Positions 21,201 through 29,338 of a DNA stretch of 64,000 nucleotides are shown here, piece by piece (the stretch's first letter is position 1; each line of letters begins with the position of its first letter). The notes under the pieces are model-generated. The model saw only the letters and a list, made by a program, of their open reading frames with translations. It had not been told where the DNA came from and ran no database searches. Origin of the DNA: Betaproteobacteria bacterium (GTDB lineage Bacteria; Pseudomonadota; Gammaproteobacteria; Burkholderiales; Burkholderiaceae_C); the NCBI GenBank assembly GCA_016704535.1, contig JADIZZ010000003.1, positions 1 to 64,000 on the forward strand. Direction: 5' to 3'. A program made the position numbers and the translations under genes.

Positions 21201-22241
21201 GGGCGCGACCTGGCCAACCTGAAGGCCGAACTCGGCAGCCAGGCGCGCACGGCCTTCCAGGCGCTGGCGGTGCTGAAGACGACGGTGGCGAAAGCACCTG
21301 TTGCGGCAACGGCCGCACCATCGCCACCCACGGGCGGGCGGGGCGTCCGGGCCGAGGTGGTGGCCGCGCCGGCGCCCGCCGCGCCGACCGAGACGCCGAA
21401 GTACACCGCCTGGACCTTCGGCGAACTGCCCGAGCTGATGGAAGTGCGCCGCGGCCCGCAGGTGATGGTGGGCTTCCCGGCGCTGATCGACCGCGGCTCC
21501 CACGTCGAGATCGAAGTCTTCGACGAACCCGAGGCCGCGGCGGCCCAGCACCGTGCCGGCCTGCGCCGCCTGGTGGCGCTGCAACTGAAGGAGCCGCTGA
21601 AGTACCTGGAGAAGAACATCCCGGGCCTGACCGCGATGGCCGGCGCGTTCATGCCGCTCGGCACGCTGGAAGAGCTGCGCGCACAGATCATCGACGTCGC
21701 CGTCGACCGCGCCTTCCTCGCCGACCCGCTGCCCACGGACGAGCGCGGTTTCACCAAGCGCGTCGACGAAGGCCGCGCGCGCCTGAATCTCATCGCCGCC
21801 GAGGTCGCGCGCCAGGCCGGCGTCGTGCTGACCGAACACGCCACCGCGCTGCGCAAGCTGAAGGACAGCAAACCGCCGCGCGAGGTGGCCGACGATATCG
21901 CCGCGCAGCTGCAGCGGCTTGTGGGCAAACGTTTCCTGACCCAGACCGAGTGGGCCGCGCTGCAGCAGCTGCCGCGCTACCTGAAGGCCGTGGTGCTGCG
22001 TCTGGAAAAGCTGCGCACCGACCCCGCGCGCGACGCCACCCGCTTTGCCGAGCTGCGCCCGCTGGAACAGCGCTGGCTGCGCAAGACCGCCGAGTTGCGC
22101 GGCGCCCCGCACGCGCGACTTGACGAGTACCGCTGGCTGCTGGAAGAGCTGCGCGTCAGCCTGTTCGCGCAGGAGCTGCGCACGCCGCAGCCCGTGAGCA
22201 CCAAGCGCTTGGACAAGGCCTGGGGCCAGATCGAGTCCTGA
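18294..22241 (+). CDS. hrpA: ATP-dependent RNA helicase HrpA
   Basis: 1315 residues, close to the roughly 1300 of E. coli HrpA. A DEAH-box helicase: Walker A GETGSGKTTQ (54-63), DEAH (155-158), SAT motif VTSATIDADRF, and the C-terminal RecA motifs ATNVAETSLTVPGIRYVID and QRAGRCGRV. Ratchet and OB-fold regions follow, then the large DUF3418 region unique to HrpA. The family acts on mRNA processing and on collided ribosomes. Translation starts at GTG 18294 with a GGAGA Shine-Dalgarno sequence. The segment around residues 995-1040 is an Ala/Pro-rich linker. A 16-bp palindrome overlaps the stop codon at the 3' end. Confidence 0.97.
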   Translation: MTPSPSGPRAASHSPRVPPSPIPPITYPESLPVSARREEIARAIAAHQVVIVCGETGSGKTTQLPKILLELGRGLGAGGKGLIGHTQPRRIAASSVAKRIADELKSPLGEVVGYKVRFQDRLQPGASIKLMTDGILLAETERDPLLRAYDTIVIDEAHERSLNIDFLLGYLKQLLPKRPDLKVIVTSATIDADRFANHFAGKGGPAPVIMVSGRLFPVEQRWRPFEESREFDLDNAIADAVDELWRGSPTGAGGAGGPGDILVFLPGEREIRETADHLRRHLLQHAKGGPPPEILPLFARLSQPEQDRVFEAGNGRRIVLATNVAETSLTVPGIRYVIDSGLARVKRYSWRNKVEQLQIEAISQAAAQQRAGRCGRVANGICIRLYGEDEFNGRPRFTDPEILRSSLAGVILRMKALRLGNVDAFPFVEPPPGKAIADGYALLAELGAVDDDNDLTPIGKELSRLPLDPRVGRMILEARQHQALSEVLVIAAALSGQDARDRPLDKAQIADERHKPFDDERSEFMGTLKLWKWIEEGRGVHGHAQAREARVDTHKLTNRQQEQRLRDAFINPRRVREWRDIHSQLLTVVAEHGWRLNDAPASYDQVHLSLLAGLLGNIGCKSDDEDWYLGARGIKFWRHPGVNLSKKPGRWIVAAELVETTRLFGRGIAAIEPQWIPPLAGNLLKTQLLEPHWEKKAGEVVALERATLYGIVIYNNRKVNYGRIDPAGARAIFIREALVGEEWETRLPFLAHNRKLVAQVQELEHKARRQDVLVDDELIHAFYDQQLPQDVCSGPGLERWYRDEAKKQPKLLQLSREELMRHEAAGITTDSFPKTLRLGGIDCAATYLHEPGDAKDGVTVAVPIYALNQVSDERCEWLVPGMLQAKVLALCKTLHQRPRSRLVPLPDYAAEFCASTPFAQGGLMEALLKAVRERTQIAVQRNDFKLEQLSPHLFMNFRVIDEHGRQLGMGRDLANLKAELGSQARTAFQALAVLKTTVAKAPVAATAAPSPPTGGRGVRAEVVAAPAPAAPTETPKYTAWTFGELPELMEVRRGPQVMVGFPALIDRGSHVEIEVFDEPEAAAAQHRAGLRRLVALQLKEPLKYLEKNIPGLTAMAGAFMPLGTLEELRAQIIDVAVDRAFLADPLPTDERGFTKRVDEGRARLNLIAAEVARQAGVVLTEHATALRKLKDSKPPREVADDIAAQLQRLVGKRFLTQTEWAALQQLPRYLKAVVLRLEKLRTDPARDATRFAELRPLEQRWLRKTAELRGAPHARLDEYRWLLEELRVSLFAQELRTPQPVSTKRLDKAWGQIES

Positions 22242-22266
22242 TCTGGATCAGGTCATCGCGCATGCG

Positions 22267-22296
22267 AATGACATTGATTCTCAATACGCTTATAGT
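22267..22296 (+). promoter_or_regulatory. Fur box overlapping the promoter of the iron-binding protein gene
   Basis: AATGACATTGATTCTCAAT (22267-22285) matches the Fur-box pattern of interrupted NAT triplets (AATGATAATGATTCTCATT type). A sigma-70 promoter overlaps it: -35 ATGACA (22268-22273), a 17-base spacer and -10 TATAGT (22291-22296). Fur binding would block the -35 and spacer, giving iron repression of the downstream gene. The GTG start codon lies 33 bases after the -10. Confidence 0.8.
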
Positions 22297-22329
22297 GCAG
22301 GCATTCGCCACTCCCGACCGAGCCCCGCC

Positions 22330-23439
22330 GTGAAGCCCGCCAGCGCCCTGCCTTTCAGTCCCCTCTTCAGTCGGTCATGCTCCGCCCCGATTCGTCGCCT
22401 GCACGGCCGGGCGCTGTTCACCGGCGCCGCCGTGGCCGCCACCACCTTGCTGGCCGGCGCCGCGCTGGCGCAGGACAAGGTGCTCAACCTCTACTCGGCG
22501 CGCCACTACCAGACCGACGAGGCGCTCTACGCCGACTTCACCAAGGCCACCGGCATCCGCATCAACCGCGTCGAGGCCGACGACGCCGGCATCCTGGCGC
22601 GGCTGAAGGCCGAGGGCACGGCCAGCCCGGCCGACGTGATCCTGCTCGTCGACGCCGCGCGGCTGTGGCGCGGTGAGCAGGAGGGCCTGTTCCAGCCCGT
22701 CAAGTCGGCCGTGCTCGAAGCGCGGGTGCCGGCGCAGTTCCGTGGCGGTGTCTCGGCGCAGGGCGCGCAATGGTTCGGGCTGTCGACGCGCGCGCGGCTG
22801 GTGGTCTACGACAAGAGCCGGCTGGAGGCCGCCGATGTCGACAGCTACGAGAAGCTGGCCGCCCCCGCGCTGAAGGGCCAGTTCTGCGTGCGCAGCGGCT
22901 CGCACCCCTACAACCTGAGCCTGTTCGGCAGCATGGTCGAGCACCTGGGCCCGGCGGCCACCGAAACCTGGCTCAAGGGCCTGGTGGCCAACATGGCGCG
23001 CCCGCCCAAGGGCGGCGACACCGACCAGATCAAGGGTGTGGCCAGCGGTGAATGCGGCGTGGCGCTGACCAACAGCTACTACTACGCGCGCCTGCTGCGT
23101 TCCAGCAAGCCCGAAGACCGCGCCTTGGCCGAGAAGGTGGGCGTGGTGTTCCCGAACCAGTCCAGCTGGGGCACGCACGTCAACATCGCCGGCGGCGCGG
23201 TGGCGCGCAACGCGAAGAACCGCGACGCGGCCGTGGCCTTCCTCGAATACCTTGCGAGCGACAGCGCTCAGCGCTACTTCGCCGACGGCAACAACGAGTA
23301 TCCGGTCGTACCGTCGGTGCCGGTGAACCCGGTGCTCGGCAGCCTGGGACGCTTCAAGGCCGAGACGGTGCCTATCGCGCGGGTCGGCGCCAACACCGCC
23401 CAGGTGCAGCAGATGCTGGACCGCGTCGGCTTCAAGTAG
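22330..23439 (+). CDS. Iron(III) ABC transporter substrate-binding protein (FbpA/FutA family)
   Basis: 369 residues. Signal peptide to about residue 47 (ALA before QDKVLNLYSARHY). The mature protein has the class-III ferric-binding fold: LYSARHYQTDEALY, GIRINRVEADDAGIL, and the tyrosine cluster TNSYYYARLLRS, which in FbpA proteins ligates Fe(3+). The GTG at 22330 is the only start that includes the full signal sequence. No permease or ATPase gene follows, so this is an orphan binding protein whose membrane partners must lie elsewhere. The upstream Fur box predicts induction under iron limitation. Confidence 0.9.
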   Translation: MKPASALPFSPLFSRSCSAPIRRLHGRALFTGAAVAATTLLAGAALAQDKVLNLYSARHYQTDEALYADFTKATGIRINRVEADDAGILARLKAEGTASPADVILLVDAARLWRGEQEGLFQPVKSAVLEARVPAQFRGGVSAQGAQWFGLSTRARLVVYDKSRLEAADVDSYEKLAAPALKGQFCVRSGSHPYNLSLFGSMVEHLGPAATETWLKGLVANMARPPKGGDTDQIKGVASGECGVALTNSYYYARLLRSSKPEDRALAEKVGVVFPNQSSWGTHVNIAGGAVARNAKNRDAAVAFLEYLASDSAQRYFADGNNEYPVVPSVPVNPVLGSLGRFKAETVPIARVGANTAQVQQMLDRVGFK

Positions 23440-23650
23440 TCGGATAGCACATGCCGCTGCACCCCAGTGCGTTGGGGTGGAGGCAAGCGATGCACCCCGA
23501 CGCGATGCTTGCTTGCTGCTACAACTTTGCCGCCGCGCCGGCCAGCACGCATTCCTAGAATGGGGTCCGACTGCAGCCTACGAGCAGGCACTCTGCCCGT
23601 GTAGCTACCGGATTGCGGCCATTCGCCGCCCTGTGTCCAGGAGCTCCCCC

Positions 23651-24358
23651 GTGCAGAGCCGAGTTCTTGCCCTTGCCATGATGCTGATGATGGTCCCGAT
23701 GGCATGGGCCCAGGCGGCATCGGGCGACGGCTCGGCCGCCGATGCTCGCGCCGCGATGGAGCGTGCCAAGCGAGCCGCGGCGGGGCCCCTGAAGGCCATA
23801 CAGCAGGCGGCGAACATCCGGCGGCGCCCTGGCGAAGCCGATCCTGCGGAAGCTCGGGTTGCGGCGAGGGCGACGACCACCGTGCAGGTGGCGTCAGCCG
23901 CGGCAGTTACTGCAGTGCCGGCATCCGAACGATCGGCGGAGGGCGCTGAGGCGCCGGCTAACGTGCGGATACTGACCGCCGAAGCCCGTTTAGCGATGGT
24001 GGCGACGGTGGACGACATCGAAGTACGAACCACCGCAGCGGCCAAAGACACCACGGCGCCCATGCTGGACTCGCCACCGCTGCTAGATGCCTGGTATGGG
24101 CAGCCCGCTGCGCTGAGCACGCCCGAGCCCAATATCCCGCCGCACCTGCTTGAGCAGGGGCCGAGCGCGGACGCAGTCGAGGCTGAACTCAGCCTGCGGG
24201 CCGACGGCAGCGTGGCCGAAGTGACGCTGGTCTCCCCGGTGCCCCTCACCTGGCAGCGTTTCATCACGGCGGCACTGGAGCAGTGGCGCTACGAACCGAT
24301 GGGAAGCCCGCGCACGCACCGCGTACGCTTGCTTCTCAAGCCTGCCACCGCACGCTGA
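23651..24358 (+). CDS. Exported protein with TonB C-terminal-like domain, function unknown
   Basis: 235 residues from a GTG at 23651, chosen for the AGGAG Shine-Dalgarno sequence and because it begins directly with a signal peptide (QSRVLALAMMLMMVPMAWA, cut before QAASG). The middle (about 25-150) is Ala-rich, low complexity and probably disordered. The last 70 residues (EAELSLRADGSVAEVTLVSP, then FITAALEQWRYEPM) resemble the beta-alpha-beta end of TonB-family proteins. It lacks the N-terminal membrane anchor and Pro-rich spacer of true TonB. No ExbBD genes are near. Possibly a periplasmic energiser-like or adaptor protein; the role is not known. Confidence 0.65.
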   Translation: MQSRVLALAMMLMMVPMAWAQAASGDGSAADARAAMERAKRAAAGPLKAIQQAANIRRRPGEADPAEARVAARATTTVQVASAAAVTAVPASERSAEGAEAPANVRILTAEARLAMVATVDDIEVRTTAAAKDTTAPMLDSPPLLDAWYGQPAALSTPEPNIPPHLLEQGPSADAVEAELSLRADGSVAEVTLVSPVPLTWQRFITAALEQWRYEPMGSPRTHRVRLLLKPATAR

Positions 24359-24375
24359 AGCTTTGCGGCCTCCAT

Positions 24376-25086
24376 TCAAGCTCGAAACACGGTCAGCGCG
24401 CGGTCCATGCCACCTTCGACGATGGACAGCATGGCCTGCTCGCGCACGGCGGGCTTGGGATGGAAGGCGATCGAAAGGCCGGCGGCGGCCATCATCGGCA
24501 GGTCATTCGCACCGTCGCCCACGGCGATGGCGTGGGCGGGCGCTATGCCCATCAGCTCGGCCACTTCCAGCAGCACACGCCGCTTCTCGGCGCCGTCCAC
24601 GACTTCGCCCCAGGGCCTGGGGACGAGCGCGCCGGTGAGGCAGCCGTCCTCGATTTCCAGCATGTTGGCGCGCGCGAAATCGAGCCCTAGCCGCGCGCGG
24701 ACGCGTTCGCTGAAGTAGGTGAAGCCGCCGCTGATCAGCAGCGTCTTCAACCCCGCAGCTTGGCAGGCGCGAACGAAGATCTCGACACCGGGGTTGAGCT
24801 GCAGGTGGCGCGTGTAGACGGCTTCCAGCGCCGACACCGGCACGCCGCTCAGCATCTCGAGGCGGCGGCGCAGGCTGTCGCGATAGTCTGCGATCTCGCC
24901 GCGCATCGCGGCTTCGGTGATGGCCGCCACCTGGGCTTTGCGGCCGGCCACCTCGGCGATCTCGTCGATGCACTCGATGTTGATCAGCGTCGAGTCCATG
25001 TCGAAGGCGACGAGCTTGTAGTCGGCCAGCCGCAGCGGCGGCGTGAAACCGCGGATGAACAGGCCGGGTTCGATCTCGGCGGCCAT
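24376..25086 (-). CDS. serB: Phosphoserine phosphatase
   Basis: 236 residues. A HAD-family enzyme that converts O-phosphoserine to serine, the last step of serine synthesis. Motif I FDMDSTLINIE supplies the nucleophilic Asp, motif II is LLISGGFTYF, and motif III/IV is IAVGDGANDLPMM. It lacks the N-terminal ACT-like domain found in long SerB forms. It starts at ATG 25086, overlapping the mfd stop codon by one base (TGATG); a GTG one codon upstream is an alternative. It is translationally coupled to mfd. Confidence 0.95.
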   Translation of the reverse strand: MAAEIEPGLFIRGFTPPLRLADYKLVAFDMDSTLINIECIDEIAEVAGRKAQVAAITEAAMRGEIADYRDSLRRRLEMLSGVPVSALEAVYTRHLQLNPGVEIFVRACQAAGLKTLLISGGFTYFSERVRARLGLDFARANMLEIEDGCLTGALVPRPWGEVVDGAEKRRVLLEVAELMGIAPAHAIAVGDGANDLPMMAAAGLSIAFHPKPAVREQAMLSIVEGGMDRALTVFRA

Positions 25087-28000
25087 CACGCACTCACCTT
25101 CAACGGCTGCCCCAAGTGCTTGAGCAGGTCACGCAGGTAATGCGCGCGGTCCGCCGGCGCGCTGATCTCGCGGTCGATGCGCAGCTTGTCGTTGCCGGCC
25201 AGCTTGATGGCGCGGTTCTTCTGCACCAGTTCGATGATGCGCTGCGGGTCGATGGGCGCGTTGGCGCGGAAGGTGACGTTCATCAGCTTGGGGCCGGCGT
25301 CGATCTTGGCCACGCCATAGGGCCTGGCCATTACACGCAGGCGATGGGTGTCGAAGAGGGTCTGGCCCTGCGTGGGCAGCTTGCCGAAGCGGTCGGTGAT
25401 CTCTTCGAGAAGGCTGTCGATCTGCTCGGTCTTTTCGGCCGAGGCCAAACGCTTGTAGAGGTTCAGCCGCGTGTGCACATCGCCGCAATAGGCGTCGGGC
25501 AGCAGCGCTGGGGCGTGCAGGTTGATCTCGGTCGTGGCCGCCATCGGGTTCAGCAGGTCGGGCTCGCGACCGGCCTTCAGGCTGCGCACGGCTTCCGACA
25601 GCATGTCGTTGTAGAGCTGGAAGCCCACCTCCATCATGTTGCCGCTCTGGTTCTCGCCCAGCACTTCGCCGGCGCCGCGGATCTCGAGGTCGTGCATCGC
25701 CAGGTAGAAGCCGCTGCCCAGCTCTTCCATGTCCTGGATGGCCTGCAGTCGCAGCGCGGCCTGCTTGCTCAGGCCCTCGACGTCGGGCACCAGCAGGTAG
25801 GCGTAGGCCTGGTGGTGGCTGCGGCCGACGCGCCCGCGCAGCTGGTGCAGTTGCGCCAGGCCGAACTTGTCGGCGCGGCTGATGACTATGGTGTTGGCAC
25901 TGGGTACGTCGATGCCCGTTTCGATGATGGTCGAGCACAGCAGCACGTTATGGCGCTGGGCGACGAAGTCGCGCATCACGCTTTCCAGCTGGCGCTCGGG
26001 CATCTGGCCGTGCGCCACGGCGATGCGCGCCTCGGGCAGCAGCTCCTGCAGCTTCTGCTTGCGGTTCTCGATGGTCTCGACCTCGTTGTGCAGGAAGTAG
26101 ACCTGGCCGCCGCGTTTCAGCTCGCGCAGCACGGCCTCGCGGATGACGCTGTTGCCTTCGCTGCGCACGAAGGTCTTGATGGCCAGCCGGCGCTGCGGTG
26201 CGGTGGCGATGACGCTCAGGTCGCGCAGGCCTTCCAGCGCCATACCCAGCGTGCGCGGTATCGGCGTGGCGGTGAGCGTCAGTACGTCGACCTCCGCGCG
26301 CAGCGCCTTCATCGCTTCCTTGTGGCGCACGCCGAAGCGGTGTTCTTCGTCGATGACCAGCAGGCCCAGGCGCGCGAAGTGCACGTCGGAAGACAGCAGC
26401 TTGTGCGTGCCGACGACGATGTCCACCGTGCCGTCGGCGATGCCGTCGACGGCGGCCTTGACTTCCTTTGAGGTGCGGAAGCGCGAGAGTTCGGCGATCT
26501 TCACCGGCCACTTGCCGAAGCGGTCGACCAGGGTCTGGTAGTGCTGCTCGGCGAGCAGCGTCGTCGGCGCGAGGATCGCCACCTGCTTGCCGCCGTGCAC
26601 GGCGACGAAGGCGGCGCGCAGGGCCACCTCGGTCTTGCCGAACCCCACGTCGCCGCAGACCAGGCGGTCCATCGGGCGGGGGCTCACCATGTCCTGGATG
26701 ACGGCGTGGATGGCGGCGCGCTGGTCGGCGGTTTCCTCGAAACCGAAGCTGGTGGCGAAGGCCTCGTAGTCGTGCGGGCTGAAGCGGTGCGCGAAGCCCT
26801 CGCGCGCGGCGCGGCGGGCATAGAGGTTCAGCAGCTCGGCGGCGGTGTCGCGCACCTGCTCGGCAGCCTTGCGCTTGGCTTTGTCCCACTGCGGGCTGCC
26901 CAGCTTGTGCAGCGGCGCCTCGTCGGCGCTGACGCCGGTGTAGCGGCTGATCAGGTGCAGCTGGCTCACCGGCACGTAGAGCGTGGCCTTGTCGGCGTAC
27001 TCCAGGTGCAGGAACTCGGACGCGCCTTCGCCGAGGTCGATGTTCACCAGCCCCTGGTAGCGGCCGATGCCGTGGTTCATGTGCACCACGGGGTCGCCGA
27101 CCTTGAGTTCCGACAGGTCCTTGATCAGCGCGTCGACGCTGCTCGTCTGTTCCTGCTTGCGGCGGCGGCGCGCCTCGCGCGTGGTGGCGAAGAGCTCGGT
27201 CTCGGTGACGAACTGCACCGACACGCCGGCCTCGGCGTCGAACCAGTGGAAACCTTCGGCCAGCGGCGTGGTGGCGATGGCCACCTTCTCCGGGCCGGTG
27301 AGGAAGTCTTCCAGCGAATCGACCGCCGGCACGCTGATGCGGTTGTCGCGCAGCAGCTCGAGCAGGCTCTCGCGGCGGCCGTCGCTCTCGGCCACCAGCA
27401 GCACGCGGTGGGCGCCGAGCTTGATGTGCTGTTCCAGACGGCCCAGCGGGTCGGTGGCGCCGCGGTCGATGCTCAGGTCGGGCAGCGGGCGTGCCCAGTC
27501 CACCGGTTCGCTGCCACGCAGCGACAACGTGGCGTGCGGCTGCGTGCGGCCGAAGAACTCCTCGGCCGGCATGAAGATCGCCTCGGGCGGCAGGATGGGC
27601 CGCTCGGGGTCGTGCTGCAGGAAGCGGTGGCGGTCGCGGGTGTCCTTCCACCAGCCTTCGAGCGCTTCGTCGACCTTGCCGTGCAGCACCAGCGCGGCCT
27701 GTTCGCCCAGGTAGTCGAAGATGTTGCCGGTCTCGTCGAAGAACAGCGGCAGGTAGTACTCGATGCCGCCGCCGGCCAGGCCCTGCGCCATGTCCTTGTA
27801 GAGGCGGCAGCGCGTCGGGTCGCCATCGATCCGCTCGCGCCAGCGTGCGCGAAAAGCCGTGCGCGCGGCCTCGTCCATCGGGAACTCGCGGCCGGGCAGC
27901 AGCCGCACCTCGGGCACCGGGTAGAGGCTGCGCTGGGAGTCGGGGTCAAAGGTCCGGATGCTGTCGACCTCGTCGCCGAAGAGGTCGACGCGATAGGGCA

Positions 28001-28529
28001 CCAGGCTGCCCATCGGGAACAGGTCGATGAGGCCGCCGCGCACGGCGTATTCACCCGGGCTCACGACCTGGCTGACATGCTGGTAGCCGGCCAGCGTCAG
28101 CTGCGACTTCAGCTTCGCCTCGTCGAGGCGGCTCTTCTGCTTGAAGTGGAAGGTGGTGCCGGCGAGAAATGAAGGCGGCGCCAGCCTTGTGAGCGCCGTG
28201 CTGGCAGGCAGCAGCACGAGGTCGACGCCGCCGTTGTGGATGCGCCACAGCGTGGCCAGGCGCTCGCTGATCAGGTCCTGGTGCGGGCTGAAGCTGTCGT
28301 AGGGCAGGGTCTCCCAGTCAGGGAAGACGGCCACGCGCAGTGCGGGGTCGAAGAACGCGAGCTCATCGGCCAGACGCGCGGTGTCGGCAGGCTCGGCGGT
28401 GAACACGGCCAAGAGGCGTTGGGCTTCGGCATGGCGGCGGCCCAGGCGGGCCAGCAGCAGGGCGTCGGCCGAAGCCAGCGGGCGAGGCAGCGTGAACCGC
28501 TTGCCGGGCGCGATGTGGGGGAGTTGCAT
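25086..28529 (-). CDS. mfd: Transcription-repair coupling factor Mfd
   Basis: 1147 residues, full length. An SF2 translocase that removes stalled RNA polymerase and recruits UvrA. The N-terminal UvrB-homology part has LPYDSFSPHQDLISERL. The polymerase-interacting domain (GDPVVHMNHGIGRYQGL, FLHLEYADKATLYVPVSQL) lies near residues 480-540. The RecG-like motor has VCGDVGFGKTEVALRAAF, LIIDEEHRFGVR-type motif II (here VIDEEHRFGVRHKE), TATPIPRTL, and the TRG-like segment HQLRGRVGRSHHQAYAYLL. It has a C-terminal TRCF domain. It is divergent from ispD and overlaps serB downstream. Confidence 0.98.
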   Translation of the reverse strand: MQLPHIAPGKRFTLPRPLASADALLLARLGRRHAEAQRLLAVFTAEPADTARLADELAFFDPALRVAVFPDWETLPYDSFSPHQDLISERLATLWRIHNGGVDLVLLPASTALTRLAPPSFLAGTTFHFKQKSRLDEAKLKSQLTLAGYQHVSQVVSPGEYAVRGGLIDLFPMGSLVPYRVDLFGDEVDSIRTFDPDSQRSLYPVPEVRLLPGREFPMDEAARTAFRARWRERIDGDPTRCRLYKDMAQGLAGGGIEYYLPLFFDETGNIFDYLGEQAALVLHGKVDEALEGWWKDTRDRHRFLQHDPERPILPPEAIFMPAEEFFGRTQPHATLSLRGSEPVDWARPLPDLSIDRGATDPLGRLEQHIKLGAHRVLLVAESDGRRESLLELLRDNRISVPAVDSLEDFLTGPEKVAIATTPLAEGFHWFDAEAGVSVQFVTETELFATTREARRRRKQEQTSSVDALIKDLSELKVGDPVVHMNHGIGRYQGLVNIDLGEGASEFLHLEYADKATLYVPVSQLHLISRYTGVSADEAPLHKLGSPQWDKAKRKAAEQVRDTAAELLNLYARRAAREGFAHRFSPHDYEAFATSFGFEETADQRAAIHAVIQDMVSPRPMDRLVCGDVGFGKTEVALRAAFVAVHGGKQVAILAPTTLLAEQHYQTLVDRFGKWPVKIAELSRFRTSKEVKAAVDGIADGTVDIVVGTHKLLSSDVHFARLGLLVIDEEHRFGVRHKEAMKALRAEVDVLTLTATPIPRTLGMALEGLRDLSVIATAPQRRLAIKTFVRSEGNSVIREAVLRELKRGGQVYFLHNEVETIENRKQKLQELLPEARIAVAHGQMPERQLESVMRDFVAQRHNVLLCSTIIETGIDVPSANTIVISRADKFGLAQLHQLRGRVGRSHHQAYAYLLVPDVEGLSKQAALRLQAIQDMEELGSGFYLAMHDLEIRGAGEVLGENQSGNMMEVGFQLYNDMLSEAVRSLKAGREPDLLNPMAATTEINLHAPALLPDAYCGDVHTRLNLYKRLASAEKTEQIDSLLEEITDRFGKLPTQGQTLFDTHRLRVMARPYGVAKIDAGPKLMNVTFRANAPIDPQRIIELVQKNRAIKLAGNDKLRIDREISAPADRAHYLRDLLKHLGQPLKVSA

Positions 28530-28599
28530 GAGGAGCCCGGAAACGACAGCAGCCCCGGTGCGCTCCTGGGTGGAGCTTACGAAGGGGCTTGTAGGCCGC

Positions 28600-28611
28600 G
28601 ATTCTAGAATC
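28600..28611 (+). promoter_or_regulatory. 12-bp palindrome with -10-like TAGAAT just before ispD
   Basis: GATTCTAGAATC is a perfect 12-bp palindrome in the mfd/ispD divergent interval. Its right half contains TAGAAT (28605-28610), one mismatch from the -10 consensus, ending eight bases before the ispD ATG. If it is used, the ispD message would be nearly leaderless. No good -35 is seen at 17 bases. Confidence 0.3.
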
Positions 28612-28618
28612 CGTGGCG

Positions 28619-29338
28619 ATGCCTGACGCGATGCCCGCCTTTCCCCGCTGTTTTGCCCTCGTGCCCTGCGCTGGTGTCGGGCAACGGGCGTGTGCGGGCG
28701 GTCCGAAGCAATACGCTTCGCTGGCCGGGCGCGCGGTGGTGGCCCACACGCTGGACGCGCTGGCGGCGGTGCCGCGGCTCGCGGTCACGCTGGTGGTGCT
28801 GGCCCCCGACGACATGGCTTTCGAACAGCACGCACCCGCGTTCGCCGGCTGGGTGGCGCGCTGCGGCGGCGCCACCCGGGCCGACAGTGTGGCCGCCGGC
28901 CTGCAGGCGCTGCGTGAACGCGGCGCCACCGACGACGACTGGGTGCTGGTGCACGACGCCGCGCGCTGCCTGCTGCGCCCGGCCTGGGTGAACCGCCTGA
29001 TCGACGCCTGCGAGCACGACGCCGTTGGCGGCCTGCTGGCGCTGCCGCTGGCCGACACGCTGAAGGCCGCGGCGCCGTCTGACAGCGGTGAACGGGTTGC
29101 CGCTACCTTGGACCGCACGGCCAAGTGGCTGGCGCAGACGCCGCAGATGTTTCGCTTGGGCCTACTGCAGCGTGCGCTGCACGATGCGGTCGATGCCGGC
29201 GTCAACATGACCGATGAGTCGAGTGCCATCGAGGCGCTGGGCTTGGCGCCGCGCCTGGTGCCTGGCGACCAGGAAAACCTCAAACTCACTTGGCCGGCCG
29301 ACTTCGCGCTTGCCGCTCGACTGCTGGAGACCCGATGA
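28619..29338 (+). CDS. ispD: 2-C-methyl-D-erythritol 4-phosphate cytidylyltransferase
   Basis: 239 residues. MEP pathway of isoprenoid precursor synthesis: CTP + MEP to CDP-ME. The nucleotide loop reads ALVPCAGVGQRACAGGPKQY, keeping the catalytic Arg and Lys, although PCAG replaces the usual PAAG. VLVHDAARCLLRP, TLDRTAKWLAQTPQMF and TDESSAIEALG are also family motifs. ATG 28619 was chosen; a GTG two codons earlier is possible. Its stop codon overlaps the ispF ATG (ATGA), the usual coupling of these two genes. Confidence 0.96.
   Translation: MPDAMPAFPRCFALVPCAGVGQRACAGGPKQYASLAGRAVVAHTLDALAAVPRLAVTLVVLAPDDMAFEQHAPAFAGWVARCGGATRADSVAAGLQALRERGATDDDWVLVHDAARCLLRPAWVNRLIDACEHDAVGGLLALPLADTLKAAAPSDSGERVAATLDRTAKWLAQTPQMFRLGLLQRALHDAVDAGVNMTDESSAIEALGLAPRLVPGDQENLKLTWPADFALAARLLETR

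Noticed and set aside
22237..22252. Palindrome CCTGATC-TG-GATCAGG at the hrpA stop codon as an intrinsic terminator
   Set aside because: No T-run follows and the loop is tight; it may be chance symmetry or an operator, with no support either way.
23458..23525. Inverted repeats downstream of the iron-binding protein gene considered as a riboswitch or small RNA
   Set aside because: Only short stems (CACCCC/GGGGTG and GCAAGC/GCTTGC) without a conserved core or a clear promoter and terminator.
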